From the NCBI RefSeq assembly GCF_014839805.1, contig NC_051129.1, positions 2,542,001 to 2,606,000 of the forward strand: a DNA stretch of 64,000 nt, written 5' to 3'. This document shows, in pieces, positions 45,833 through 58,510 of the stretch. This stretch comes from Manduca sexta. Lineage: Eukaryota; Arthropoda; Insecta; Lepidoptera; Sphingidae. The notes below the pieces were generated by a model that was not told where the DNA came from, made no database searches, and saw only the letters and a program-made list of their open reading frames with translations. Each line of letters starts with the position of its first letter. Position 1 is the stretch's first letter. Made by a program: the position numbers and the translations under genes.

Positions 45833-46344
45833 ATATGAGCATTATTTATTTCTTATTCACATTGTTATTATTGCCACCAGTACAGCTAATAAATAACATA
45901 TGTTTCTTATAATTGTTTACCTTGATACGTTTATCGCGTCGTTGTTTGATAATACTGTATGTGAAGTTTTTAATGCATCACTCAATGATATTACAAACTT
46001 GACGTATCATTATGGAACATGATATTTATGTAGTCACGCAACTGTTAAAGTAATTACGATGGTACAGAAAAGCCGAGGTCAATAATATCAAGAAATTAAT
46101 GACATTGATTTTGTATCATTTGAAGCATTGGTTTTTATAAAATATATCGTAAGGGTTGTGTTATCAATACGTTATAGTATAAAATTATAGTTTTACAGTA
46201 ACACACAGTGTTCATATTACATTGAGGAACAAAGAAGTCTTATGTCTTGGTTATAAAACTGAAATTCAAAAACACGTAGTATTCATTTTTGTTTATTGTA
46301 GGTACCAAACATCTTTACAGAATGTCACGTTCGTAATATTGGCA

Positions 46345-46415
46345 TCGTAGCCCAGGAATCGAACCTGTGGCCTTTCATTTGCAATTACATCCCTACTGCG
46401 CTGCTGATGTTTATT
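46345..46415 (-). repeat. tRNA-like sequence, probable SINE head
   Basis: Minus strand: CAGCAGCGCAGTAGGGATGT, then CCACAGGTTCGATTCCTGGG with a good B box. The acceptor stem does not close convincingly and no tRNA fold was found, so a pol III-derived repeat is preferred to a tRNA gene. Confidence 0.35.
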
Positions 46416-48281
46416 TGTCAATATAGTCAAAATTATTATTTTTATGGCTTCCGAAGGCAGACGAGCCAACAGCGCATAGATAGGCGTCAATGCCAGGGGC
46501 GCAGCGAAGACCCTGCTTAATGTAAAAAAAAAACTTTTCCAAACCTCGTTAAAAGGACAAATTATACCGTCGGAGAACACCATGGGTGGAAGAACATAAC
46601 AAAACTTAGCGACAAGTCAGAAGATATCGGTTTCTCATTCTTGAGTATAATCAATCGTGAAGCCATCACCGACCAACCAAGGTCTTAACTTCCTATCTCC
46701 TAGAGGTCCCATTAAACTTTCAAATTCCAAGGCCCGTTTGAGATTATTATTTTAAAAATAATAACTGTGTTTAATATGAAAATACCGGTTAAAAATATTT
46801 TGTAAGTAACTTGAATGTTGCAGAATTATGTGGCCTTCGCGATTCGCGATTAAAATCTAGACTGTATTTGTTTTAATTTTGGTGAAATATTTTTGTAATA
46901 TAATTAATTTATTTCAACTTTTAAGTATTGTGAAGGAATTATGTAAATCTTGAAAACTACCTTCATAGTTTTGCAAAACCAAGATTTTGTCACTGTCCAA
47001 GGCATGGTAGAAAATGTGTACAGTCAGACAAAAAGTATGGGAACAAGTTCAATATTTCAAATTAATTTTAAACTTTTGTGTCCGTAACAAATATTTTTTT
47101 ACTAAATTAAATTTCCTAGGGTTAACTTTATTGAAGATAAAAGAAAAATAATATTTCGAATGAAGTTAATGTGTATAACCGTTTCGAAAATTTATTTATT
47201 TATCCATTGTCATAGAAATTCGTTGCCATAGAAACTATAAGACATAGCCCCTATTACACCCGTCGGTGTTCGACGCAGGAAAAAATCCCTGCACAATTCT
47301 TTTTACGTTTCATTAACCAAAATGTACCTTAAACGCTGATATCCCGTTAAAAATTACCGGTAAAGTCAATAATCGAAATGAAATTACGTCGTTTCCATGT
47401 TACCTACATTTGAGCTATACTTTCTCGTGAAATAATTGGCGAAAGCATTTACCCGTGTGCAGCCGCGGACCCTAGCATTTCGATGAAAGTTTGCGATCGT
47501 TAACCGTTGTCGAAGTATACTTGGTTTCATCTAAAATGTGAATTAATGGTCATTCAGGCCGTTAAAAATAGATAGTGATTTCGATTCAAAGAAATGTATT
47601 AAGTTGTCTGGGATGGAGTCTGTGATGAAAAAAGCTTACCAAAGAGTGATATAGTTATCTGCCTATTCATAAGGTATATAGGCGTAAGCTTATTCAAGAA
47701 AGTATTATTACCATTCCATAATGTAATTAACTAAAATTGCTTGCTTTAAATATGTAATTAAATACCTACTAAAATTATTTGCTTTCATTATGCCACTTTC
47801 TTTGCAAACTGTATGTCATAGGTTTAAAATACTCGATCTTGCACCAGATATCTGCAACTTCTGTGCAGAGACTAGGTATTGTAACATGTTTATTGATGGA
47901 TAACAGCCATATGTAGGTACATAAATTGTGGTTTTATGTCAAAGGAGTTGATATTAATAATAAATCAATTTAAAAGCAGTTATACTAATATGGATATAAC
48001 ATGCGCCAATGTGCAATGCATGTGAATAATATGCTACAAACTTGTGAGGTTTATGTGTTTAAATTATAACGCTGATCTCTAGTAAGCCAGCTCAGTTTTA
48101 ATTGCTATATTTATTATTCATTTGATTTAATTTTAATAGCGTATGTGTGCAGTCCCACGTCCCATATGTGGGACTGCGTTGTTCTAGGGTTGATTCCCGA
48201 GGCTTGCAACCGAATTTGATCTTTAAAATATTTCCGCTCTAGCTGTTTTTGCCGTTTAGCAATATGCAAATGGTTACTATC

Positions 48282-48525
48282 CGTGCCGATAGCCCAAATA
48301 GGAATGGAACGGACTGTCGAGACGAATATCCGCGGGTTTAAAACTCAGGGGCACACACCTCTGACTGTGTATTTATTTGTGAATTAGCGCTTGAGATTGA
48401 GAAGTTCTCTATAACAATTTTGAGGGTATGTAAAGTCTGCCAATCCGCACTAGGCCAGCGTGGTGGACTAAGACCTAATCATCCTCAGTAGAAGAGGAGG
48501 CTGGTCCCCACTGTACACAGGCAAA
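48282..48525 (+). mobile_element. SINE family S1, diverged copy
   Basis: CCGATAGCCCAAATAGGAAT, CTGTCGAGACGAATATCCGC, GGGTTTAAAACTC, CAATCCGCACTAGGCCAGCG. The 3' tail lacks the AT-rich end and reads into GTCCCCACTGTACACAGG. Confidence 0.65.
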
Positions 48526-48654
48526 AATCTGCTATAACAAGTTCCCACCTGTAACGCAGCGGGATTTATTAAGTGTCCTAGAAAAAACCGGCAATATTCT
48601 GGCGACTCGAGACATAGCCTGTTAGGACCGGCATTATTATAACAACTAGAGGCA

Positions 48655-48784
48655 AATTAAAATTAAACTATTTTTCAGATTTTATCGCGGTTGTAATATT
48701 TTACTTTTTCTCCCGACGTTTCGAAGACTTTGCAGCCTTCATGGTCACGGGGGGGACGTGGGGCACGTAAACATAAGAAATCAT
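48655..48784. mobile_element. MITE family D copy
   Basis: TTAAACTATTTTTCAGATTT, TATCGCGG, CGACGTTTCGAAGACTTTGC, AGCCTTCATGGTCACGGG, ACGTAAACATAAGAAATCAT. The second half of the palindrome is missing. Confidence 0.65.
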
Positions 48785-50339
48785 TAGACTAGATGCGAAG
48801 CCTGTTCTCTCTGGTCAACAAATTTGTATCGAATAGGTTAGAGTCGTGTTGCTATTTTAAGAAAAATATTTAAGTTAATACCTAAACATTAAAAACTCGT
48901 GACACAACACTTGACATGTTGCTACAGTCTCTTTCTGTGCAAGTTTTTCTGTTCTTAACCCCAACCGGTCCTCAGCTTGTTTTGATCTTTCAATTCCATC
49001 CGAGTTCTGTTTTAATGCGGATACCTAGATTTGCCATCTCTTTCTTACTAAGCGAAAGTCGCAAGAGGGAAGAGTAGGATGTCCATTAACGTGCCCGATA
49101 TAGAATTAATGGGTTTGTTTTTCTTTTTATTATCAAGTATTTGCAGACATAAAATATACAGGTATTTATGTATTGGTTATAATGACTCCATTGAACCAGA
49201 TGGTCCAGAAAGACCTTTGGTATGAGTTCGTTGTGACAAATTATTGTACACGTAGTTTTTATAGAGCACTAAAATATTAAGGTCATTGAAGTATATTCTA
49301 TAGACACAAACGTCCATAAAAACTATTTGTTCATAATCTAAACTAAAATGGCAACCAAAATGTCACTGTTATAACTTATTTATTCACTTGAACAACAAAT
49401 AATTTTACTTATTTGACTAATATTTTTTATTCAAATCCAGGTTTACACTTAGACCCGAATTCTTATATCATGAGCGCCACTCCGTACACAAACACAAGCT
49501 GTCAATATTGACCAACCCAAAGTCAGTTTGAATGGATTGCAATTCAATTCAGTTGAACACAGTGAATGTCGGATATATTGATGATTAAGGGTCTTTTTCA
49601 CAAGTTTCAAGTAAATTTTATTTGACAGTCATAGTAATAGTCAGTAGTGTAATTTAATTATTACCGTTTATTTCGGAGCATAGATTTTGACTTTTGTATT
49701 GGTCGGCTTATAAGTTTATGTGACGAATAATTGACTCATTGACTTAGAAGTTGTGCAATACGCCTTTGCGCTTTGATAAATACAGTAAGAGAAAATCAAC
49801 ATGTTATTGAATTTGGTTATATATGTAGTATCTATATTTCAACCTTAAATCTAAATCACAAAATAAATTGTAATGGCGGCTTAATTACAATTTATAATTA
49901 TAGTAACTATGATTGCGTTTAAATTAATTAATATATCAATTTATTTAAATTACCAATGTTTTAAATCTAACTACCAGACCAAAAGCTACATTAGATTAAA
50001 ATACAGTGTTTATTTATAATACCTGTCTTTAAGCAATTATGTTTAGATATTGATTAGTTTTGATATTACCAATTTTCAATAACAAACATATTTTAATTAT
50101 AATATTTCTTTGGCTTTGATTCAGAACTTCACTGATTAACATTTGTAATGAATGTTTTGCCTTTTCGACTCTTAAATTAATCGACGCGATGAAAGTGGCA
50201 AAACAGTAGTTAATAAAGTTTATTTTAGAAAAGCAATTGTAATAATGAAGAAAGGAAATATTTTAACTACTGTAAATCGAAAATGGATCCCTATAACTTT
50301 AATACTTAAATATACATTATCACGCGACGCACTTTAATG

Positions 50340-50520
50340 TCATAATCTATACTAATGTATTAAGTTGAAAAGTTTGTTTGAACGCGCTAATCTCAGAAAC
50401 TACTAAACCGTTTTTGATTTTTTTTACTTATACGAAGCAACATTTCTCTTGAGTACTATAGGCTACTTTTTATCCCGAAAAAAGTATAACGCGGGCGGAG
50501 CTAAGCAAAAATTTGTCCAA
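50340..50520 (+). repeat. LINE-like 3' tail fragment
   Basis: TTTGAACGCGCTAATCTCAG, AAACTACTAAACCGTTTTTG, AGTACTATAGGCTACTTTTT, ATCCCGAAAAAAGTATAACG, CGGGCGGAGCTAAGCAAAA. Same family as 15055-15200; related wording at 62125-62280. Confidence 0.55.
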
Positions 50521-51388
50521 TATATTTAAAGAATTTAATTTCGAAAACAGTTAAGAGAACAGTCAATTATTAAAAACGTAATGACGTTATATTCATAGTA
50601 ATTTGTCTCTAATAAGCCACGTGAGTTATGTCCTAACATTTAATTTAAACTGTATTTAATGGTTGTGTATAACGTTTATTGCACTAATCATAGTAATGAC
50701 AATTTACAACTCATCAGATATTGTATACGGACATTCTAGACAGAGTGACGACGGTGTTGTTACCATATTCAGAGAACGAGAGAATAAAATGTATGTTTGT
50801 AAGACGTTTTGATAGGCTTCCCTCCACAATTATCATCTAATGAAGGGGATCATATTTAGTATTTGGAAGTCTCTTGCTGAACATAGACTCTCCAAAAAAA
50901 ATATTTACCTCTAAGAATAATGGCGAATGACATTTTTTTCTAATTTTTTTTTTTAATTCTAGGTAATTACCCATTCCGCCTCTTTTTAGGAATCAATGAA
51001 GTTATTTTTAGAGTTACTGTGCCAAGACAAATCTTTATCATTTTTCTGTCTTGGGTCTAAAATTATTCTTTTAATGATTCCAAGCTCCACAGTTTTTAAG
51101 ACTTTACTATCCAATAAGTTTTAGGTTGGTTAGAATTTGTTCGAATTAAAAACCAGAGCTCATACAAAAAGCTGACATGTTCTTTATTTTGTTTTTCAGC
51201 CGTATTAAAAATAATCGCCTCATTAGGTTGACGTTAGTATATTGGACTTGGCTAGAATCTCAACTCACGCTACATTTTCTGTGGGATTCACGTCAGACTA
51301 ATCGTAAAAACTAGCCCAAACCTCCTGCAACACTTGAAAAATGTGACACTAACCTCACGTTGCAGTAGCGAAGTGTCCACATAACTCA

Positions 51389-51530
51389 ATTCCTGCCGGT
51401 TTCCCTTTCGTAAATGTTAAATCTAATTATGATTAGAACCATTTGCAACATGTTTTTATGCTTGCAATTATGTTGTGTCGGGTATCCCTTTTGGATAATT
51501 TCACGTTTCGCCACTGCCACGTTGTACGGT
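51389..51530 (+). repeat. Diverged repeat shared with 61507-61645
   Basis: Both copies read CTG(C/T)CGG(T/C)TTCC(C/G)TTTCGTAA, then an ATCTAATTAT phrase and a TGTGTCGGGT(A/T)(T/C)CC phrase leading to AATTTCAC. A fragment of the start occurs near 8227. Confidence 0.5.
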
Positions 51531-53122
51531 AAACGAAAGTGGAAGACGGAAAAAACCTCTTGTCTTGTATTAGTTTTTATGAACTGTTTTTTCGTTGTGC
51601 AGTTCTATATAATTACAGACATTACTGACAGCAAACGTGATTATTTCGATACCGTCTATTCATCGCTGTAGGTCGTGTTTCACCGTTATTAGTACATCTA
51701 CACCGCTATCGTATGATCTGTTGACGGACGTATTTAGGTTCAATATCTTCGCGTTTATTTTCGTCTTTATGAATTGTTTTATGGTAGTGATAAAACCGTT
51801 TTTATAGTTTTTATTTTATTTGGTGACGGGACTCGATTTAATTGATTACTGAATATTGTGTTCTATAATTATAGGTAAGGGGTTGTATTTTGTTTGAAAA
51901 TAAATATATTTTCACATGAACGTTCGTTGTATTGAATAGCCGTTGGATTCCAATGCATTACAACGCTCACGCGAGTATTTCTTCTCCAATATCTGACCTG
52001 ACTTTCTTCAACGGTTGATACAAAAGTACTCTCCCTTTTGACCATTCTCATAAAACCAGCTTATTTGTAACTACAAATTCATTGTCCCTAATCAGGTAAT
52101 ATTTTGAAACTTAAGAAAAAATTACATATTTCTACCTCAACAATGAGCAACGGAACATTCGGCTACTATTATAATTGGTTATGACGACGACCATCATAAG
52201 TTGACCCACGTGGTCTTTGATCTATCTTGAAACTACTGAAATCTATAACAAAAATATACTATACACATATCTGGCAAAAGCCATCGAGGCCCCAGAGGCC
52301 TTGCAGTCACAAGGACGCGGTAACCTTCAGTAATGTTGATTGATTGTGTGACACTGACGCGACTATTTGTATCATGGAACGAGACTTATTAGTTTTATGC
52401 CAAAAATTAATGGTAAATAAATAGAAGCTGGATTCTTGCCTTCACTGAACTGGAACGTAAAATTATGTCTTACTGAGAAATATGGGCGAATGCTATGTGA
52501 ACTGATTAGGGAATTCTAAGTCTTTATATAATTTGGCCTTCGTGCTTACGTCTCCCTTCTAACAAATTAAGAGGCATGTATTTCTCTCCCACCGAAGTTT
52601 ATTTCTAGATGGCATTCACTCCGTTAGTGCAAGAGATAATTAACCACAAATACCTACACATCGATGATCTGCAAATCTCTTCCACCAACTAGAGTTAGTA
52701 ACCTGATTCAAGCTAAAACTAGCTGAATTATTATACAAATGTGACGCAAACAATGCGCCATTACGATATCGGCTCATGGCACGTAATCTCCCTATTGTAT
52801 TTGTTTGGTAAATATAATCTGTCAATGCCGCGTGTCCTTCGCGTTATTTATCGATATGTACAACTTGATTATGATAACTTATCTGTTGTTATCAAATAAT
52901 TATAATTATACGATTTGTGAAGAATTAAAATTGATTGATAACTTTGTGTGTGACTGTACAAATTCGTTTAATAATTTGACCATTTTAAGTTGACCTCTCT
53001 GTTAAATTAATCATACATAAAAAATCTTGTTATTAATAGGAATGTTTGTGACATATTTATTTCAATAAAGTAACAAGTAAATGCCGAAACAGCTGAATGA
53101 CTTTAGATATTTTTAGGTATAG

Positions 53123-53330
53123 TCAGGGGCTCCTATTCTGTCTACAGGGGCTAATCCGTCTTTTTGCAATTACGGTTTTTTTAATCAAAGGACTACTTTT
53201 ATAGTCATTCGGGTAAATGAATCAAAATAATCCCTATTTATCTAAACGGCTATCAAAGCTGACCTTTAATTAGGACGTCCGTGATTCTAATAAGGCGGAT
53301 TAGCCCCGTAGACGGAATTAGGCTCCCTGA
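53123..53330. mobile_element. 208-bp MITE with TCAGGG inverted ends
   Basis: Left TCAGGGGCTCCTATTCTGTC, TACAGGGGCTAATCCGTC; right end reverse complement TCAGGGAGCCTAATTCCGTC, TACGGGGCTAATCCGCC. About 40-bp inverted ends, AT-rich centre, no ORF. Confidence 0.75.
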
Positions 53331-53787
53331 TTATACATAGATGGACGATACCAACGATTAATATAAAGTCAACATTCAATCCCTGAAAAGTCTACAATAG
53401 TACTTTTATGTTGAAAGAGCTTTTACATATGGTCGTGACAAACACACAGAATTATGTAAAGCGAACTGACGCAATAACTGACATGCGACAAATTGGCAAC
53501 AGCCTCGACATTACAAACACGCCCCGTGCGTTTGTATGCAAATTCGATTTGAGACACCCGCCCGTCGGTCGAGTACAATTATGCAATATATTGAAACATT
53601 TGCTAGTCACTATGTAGTCAGGTCTGTGTCACAAAGTGAGTAGACTAATTACATGACGAGACAAGCAAGTCCCTAGGTTGATGGTAAGCCTTACAAGTTA
53701 CAATTGCCTTTAGTCAGTGGCAACGTCAACTATAATATTTGAATTACAAAGCTCGTGTTCAGGCAACTTAAGTTTGGGTTTTGAATA

Positions 53788-53963
53788 TTAACCCGTGAGG
53801 TAGCTGAATGTTTGCCGGCAAACATTGACAGCTACGCGTGTGACGGAAAAATAACCTTATTATGTAGTATATATGTAGTATATAAGGTTATAATCCCGTG
53901 ACACACGCAAATGTCATGTAGCTGTCTTGGCTCGCCGGCGATTCACGAGAGACCAAGAGTTAA
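53788..53963 (+). mobile_element. TTAA-flanked MITE, copy A (176 bp)
   Basis: Bordered by TTAA on both sides (53788-53791, 53960-53963), the target of piggyBac-type elements; the left end reads TTAACCCGTGAGG. Internal self-complementarity is strong (ATAACCTTAT / ATAAGGTTAT, GCGTGTGACGG / CCGTGACACACGC). Its reverse complement is identical over all 176 bp to 63802-63977. Confidence 0.85.
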
Positions 53964-54000
53964 CATGTACTTGTAATACCAATATTTTGAACACACGCGC

Positions 54001-54201
54001 TAACGCCTTTTAACCCTGTAGGAGTAGGCAGAGGCGCAACTTGTGCACCCACTTTCCGCCATGTGTATTCCGTCCCATGATGTGATCTTACTCCAGGTTT
54101 ATATTGAGTACAAAAACCCAATGTCACTTTGCCGAATCCAGGGGTCGACCCCGAGACCTCATCATTGCAGTCGTACCGTAATACAACGAAGCCACCGACG
54201 C
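54001..54201 (-). mobile_element. SINE family S2 copy
   Basis: Minus strand: head GGTGGCTTCGTTGTATTACG, GTACGACTGCAATGATGAGG, GGGGTCGACCCC at the B box (mutated); body TTGGGTTTTTGTACTC; 3' end GCGCCTCTGCCTACTCCTAC, AAAAGGCGT. Confidence 0.7.
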
Positions 54202-54289
54202 AGTCATTCTTTTAAATTTCTGCTATCTATAAGTAATTCCGGATGCTCTCTCCCGGGACCGCAAGGAAAACAATACATAATATAAGTAG

Positions 54290-54545
54290 GCCTTCTTGTG
54301 GAGGCATACGGTGCCCCCAAAAGAAATTTAGATAATATCGAAAAAAATGCCATTAAAAGTACAGGAAGAGAAGGGAATACAAAAATTATAGACTTACAAC
54401 TTTCAAGAATTTCCTCCTCCTCCTTGCGTCGTTCTCATCAGTCCTGAGGGTCGTGACCACCTCACCAGCTTCCGCCGTATAATATCACGCCATCGATCCC
54501 GACTGTAGGCCATCTGTATTCAAGAATTTGTGTGCCCCCAAAAAT
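54290..54545. repeat. Composite fragment with a CCTCCTCCTTGCGTCGTTCT block
   Basis: 54405-54510 carries CTCCTCCTTGCGTCGTTCTC, ATCAGTCCTGAGGGTCGTGA and CACCAGCTTCCGCCGT, which I associate with a lepidopteran LINE fragment on the minus strand. Similar TGCCCCCAAAA phrases stand at both sides (about 54311 and 54532). Confidence 0.35.
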
Positions 54546-55648
54546 AAATTGACAAAAAAAAGCCTGCATTAATACAGGTTCAAATTTTCTTTTTGATCTA
54601 ACGCAAATTCCCAGCCATCATGTTTACAATACGTGTCGCAACGTACCATTAAATAACAGCTGTTATCACTCGCGGAGTGTTGGAAATGGGTCGTGTTTTC
54701 CTTCCGCCCGCCCTCGGCCCGCTGCGGTGCATTTCATTTGATAACATGACAACAGTTTGATGAGGTGTTTTACTTATAGATTGTAATAAATTCATTGTAT
54801 TATCAAATTTCTACTATGGACTTGGTTGATTCATATGTACAATCAATATATTGTGTGCTAGGACATATTTTTATACGAAACAAAGTAACTGCACTGCACC
54901 TCATGGTCATCATTTACCTGATGTTGTAATGGTCAATGTGTCGAAGCGTCGAAGCCCAAGAAATTCTCTGTTTGATGCCATGTAGCAGGGCGTCTAGCTT
55001 AGTGCCACTTACAGTGCAAACTTATACTGTGCAGAAAACCACAATATCACTTGAACCTATCAACGATGAAAGCTCAGACCTCAGCACTTCAATCGCAAAA
55101 CTGGCCACTCGTGTCATAGTAATTAAACGTGTCCAAATGTTATACAGGGTCAATTTGACATTTTGTAACTAAATGAAACCACATACTTATCTACTTGGAA
55201 ATAACATTTTACAATAAGTTTCCTGAGCTGTAGATGTAATATAAAAAAGTGTAATAAAATGTGAAAAAAAAATATTAATAAAAAGTTTTTTTTATGTTAT
55301 TTTATTCTTTCTTGAACTTGGTATTTATACCATTTAATTTCCTTAAGCGGACAACAGAATATAAGAAAAAAGAAGGTGAACTAATCACCAGTTTTTTCAT
55401 TAAAACGCGGTTTTCCCGGATAACAAAAAAGCGGCTTTGACGTAAACTGAACGCAAACGGCCACACTTTTACAAACACGTTTTAACTTTAATTAAAAAAG
55501 TCCGCGATGGCTTTTTATTTTCATCGCATTTGCATAGTCGGTAATGGATTATACTGATCAATATGAATACCATGCACCGTGGAATCTACATAATTGAAAA
55601 CTGTTTTAATAAACTAAGATATCAAAAGAATGTTACGAAAAAAAAATA

Positions 55649-55740
55649 TTTTTATGTTTACGTGTTGGCATAAAACTATTTTGCAGATTTTACCACGATT
55701 AAATTCGCAAAATAGTTTTATTTCAGTCATATTATTTCTT
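55649..55740. mobile_element. MITE family D, collapsed copy
   Basis: TAAAACTATTTTGCAGATTT, TACCACG, then AAATTCGCAAAATAGTTTTA, TTTC: a short palindrome around the middle of the D element. Confidence 0.6.
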
Positions 55741-56101
55741 AACATCATTCTACTTATTTCAGTTTACGATTTCTAATAGATTTTCTCGTCTCTTAGTTCG
55801 TAAGTTTCTCAATCGGTTGTTATATTTTATTCCACCCTATCGATACATCGATAAGTCTATTTTTGTACCAATGTCCTTGTGATATTAGATACGATTGTTG
55901 AAGCCGTACTCGAGTGAAGCGTGACCCGCGCTTTGTATTCGTCGGCTTAACGATAAGCCGATGTCTTCTCTCGAGGGATTGTCGCGGTTGAATGCTTCTG
56001 TTGGATTTATTTATCTGCACTTAAGCTTTCGCGAAAAGAATACGTTATCAATGGGTCTACGAGCCATGTGGCAACCACTGCTTTTAAAATGTGGTGTTCA
56101 T

Positions 56102-56403
56102 GTTTTTTTGTTTGTTTTGAATAACGAGATATGCCTGACGTTCTCTTGATTGTAAGCGAAACGACCGCTGATAAACAGCAGAAATACCATCCAACACCTT
56201 TCATTACAAAGTCTTGTTTGGTATTCCACTGCGCTCGCCATCCTGAGATGGTAAGTTTTATTATGTCCAGTAGTTACACTGGCTACAATGGCCTTCTAAC
56301 CGGAAAACAAAAGTGATAACACACTGCTGCTTGGCGGCAGAAATAGACATTGCGGTGGTACCTACCCACGTGGACTCTCACATATGAGAGACCTACCACC
56401 AGT
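56102..56403 (-). repeat. Repeat Z copy, left arm of an inverted pair
   Basis: TTCCACTGCGCTCGCCATCC, TATGTCCAGTAGTTACACTG, ACACACTGCTGCTTGGCGGC, ACATTGCGGTGGTACCTACC, GAGAGACCTACCACCAGT. It faces the copy at 56981-57253 in opposite orientation. Confidence 0.7.
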
Positions 56404-56980
56404 AAAATCGTCTAGGACTTGGTATTTCCTTACAACACATTAACTTAAAAAACAATGTCCATTAACTCAATTATTTCTTGGAAACGATTAAAACCAATAC
56501 GCATACTTACGTCAATTGCTTTCAATAATTGCGCGTGTTACGTTCGAGATTGTAAAATCCAAAGTAAATGCTGTTGAAAAGCGAAATAACAATTTCATTC
56601 AGGAAAAAGCCGAAAGATTTCTCGTATCCAAACACTTGTTTACAGTGGATAGTAATAAAATTGGATTACTTGGCGCGTCTCGTGATGAGTAGGATGCTGG
56701 ACATCGTCCAATGTCTTTCCATCCGTTAATTGAAATCGAAATATATAAGTTCGGGAGACAAAACAAGACGATTTGGCAGCGGAGTTTACGGAAATCGTAC
56801 GAAATGTGAAGGATTTCTCAGGACGTTATTAACGTATCTTGAAGAACGAGGAAGGTTGGCGGAAAATGGTTTTGGTTTTTGGTGTTTGGAGTCCTGCCAA
56901 TACTATCGACATCCAACTTAGTGTCAAGTGCGGGGAGTGTCGCTTACAAACAAGCCTCCTGCCACCGATAGTTGGTGTAT

Positions 56981-57253
56981 CACTGGTGGTAGGTCTCTCA
57001 TACGTGAAAGTCCGCCTGGCTAGGTACCACCGCAATGTTTAATTCTGCCGCCAAAGCAGTGTGTAGTTGCTGTTGTATTCGAGTTTGATGGACATTGTAG
57101 CCAGTGTAACTACTGGACATAATGAGACTTAACATCTCATGGCTCAGGATGGCGAGCGCAGTGGAATACCAAACAATACTTTGCAATTGATGGGTCGAAT
57201 GGTGTTTCTACTGTTTATGGGCGGTCGTATCGCTTACCATCAGGCGAACGGCC
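56981..57253 (+). repeat. Repeat Z copy, right arm of an inverted pair
   Basis: ACTGGTGGTAGGTCTCTCAT, TAGGTACCACCGCAATGTTT, AGCAGTGTGTAGTTGCTGTT, GATGGCGAGCGCAGTGGAAT, CTGTTTATGGGCGGTCGTAT, CGCTTACCATCAGGCGAACG. Confidence 0.7.
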
Positions 57254-57731
57254 ATTTGATGAGGTGATGTTTAAAAAGGCAATTTAATTTTTAAACAAAT
57301 CCAAGCAATTCGAATATAATCCACTTTAATAGAATATTGCGCACCGGTAGCGGAGAACAGTGAGCCATTTTTGGCATCGTACCGCGTAATTAAAGCCGCG
57401 CAAGTGTAATTGCGGTGGTTCTTACGCAACGGCGCGCTCCCTAGACCAAGGTTTTGCAATCGAACCCGTACTGGGCTTCCATGTAAATTAATGTTTGTGA
57501 AATTGTTTTTGCATGGTGCTAGTAGTGATAGATTACCCATAGAAGAGTTCTGTGAGAAAAGACAACCGATCAGTTGCCGGTGAGGCTAGGAGGTAGATGT
57601 TACGGGGTTGACAAATGACAGCGAGAATAAACAGAAATCTACCTAACCAGCAGTGGCGAAGAGTAAAATTTTCTGAAAGGTAACCCGACCTAGTACTAAT
57701 ATGCATAACTATGGTCTCTAAATTCATCATT

Positions 57732-57835
57732 TCAGCCGGGAATCGTCCACTGCCGGACATAGGCCTCCCCCATCGAGCGCCACAGGGATCGGTTTTGGGC
57801 CGCCCTCATCCATCCGACTCCGGCGACCCTCACCT
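57732..57835 (-). mobile_element. RTE-like LINE, last 34 codons of ORF2
   Basis: Minus-strand frame RVAGVGWMRAAQNRSLWRSM, then GEAYVRQWTIPG and stop (TCA at 57732-57734). Closely matches the C-terminus at 37664-37831. 5'-truncated. Confidence 0.75.
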
Positions 57836-58275
57836 TTGGTCTGTAAATTATCCTAATGATAATTAGATTTTATATAAATTACGAAAGGATGCTGGTAGGA
57901 ATCGCCACTGCCTCTTCAACACTGCTAACTAGATAGCGATCAGTAATGGCGAAAAATCATAGTTGTTCGATACGAGTGCCTTTGATTGATGTATTCTTGG
58001 CGGTAGGTATAAGGAAATGATATATTTTGCACCCGACCTGATAGGGACCACGGTACATGCGCTTATGACGAAACTCCATAGTAATTAATTCCGAGTGGCG
58101 TTATTGTGTAAGCCGGTATACATTCGGTGAAGCTGATGTTATTCGGCATTGTAGCCATGATTTGCAAACGTTATGTATTTATGTGCTTTACTGTATTTAT
58201 CAGCATTGAAGTAACTTTGTTCGACAAAGTAAATTTAGATATGTTGAATTGTCATTTATTTTATTCAATAAATTT

Positions 58276-58510
58276 CACACACACTCACGTCTTTTATACC
58301 CAAAGAGGTAGAAAGCGTAACAGGTGCACCCACTTTTCCGGTGTGCGTGTTCTTTCCAGTGATTTGATACGGGGCAAGTCTATCGCCGTGTCGGGCACAA
58401 ATTCCAGACTCCGGGCTGAGTAGAAAAATCCAATATAATTTTGCCCGAACCGGGGATTGAACCCGATATCTCAGTACTGCAGTCGTACCGTAATACAACT
58501 ACGCCACCGT
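58276..58510 (-). mobile_element. SINE family S2, full copy
   Basis: Minus strand: GGTGGCGTAGTTGTATTACG, GTACGACTGCAGTACTGAGA, GGGTTCAATCCCCGGTTCGG, TTTTTCTACTCAGCCCGGAG, GTGCCCGACACGGCGATAGA, AAAAGTGGGTGCACCTGTTA, ending in a GTGTGTGTG run. The head is the best preserved in the window. Confidence 0.75.

Noticed and set aside
46345..46415. Possible tRNA gene (good B box on minus strand)
   Set aside because: No closed acceptor stem or complete cloverleaf; treated as a SINE head.
11143..48525. CRISPR-like array from the repeated S1/R/Z blocks
   Set aside because: Repeats are long, dispersed, in both orientations and lack regular spacers; they are interspersed TEs in a eukaryotic genome.
51414..51671. 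85-codon + ORF with a hydrophobic start, secreted-protein-like
   Set aside because: It begins inside a diverged repeat shared with 61507-61645, and the frame is not kept in the other copy.
53408..53617. 69-codon + ORF
   Set aside because: No upstream acceptor or downstream donor in phase and no family resemblance.
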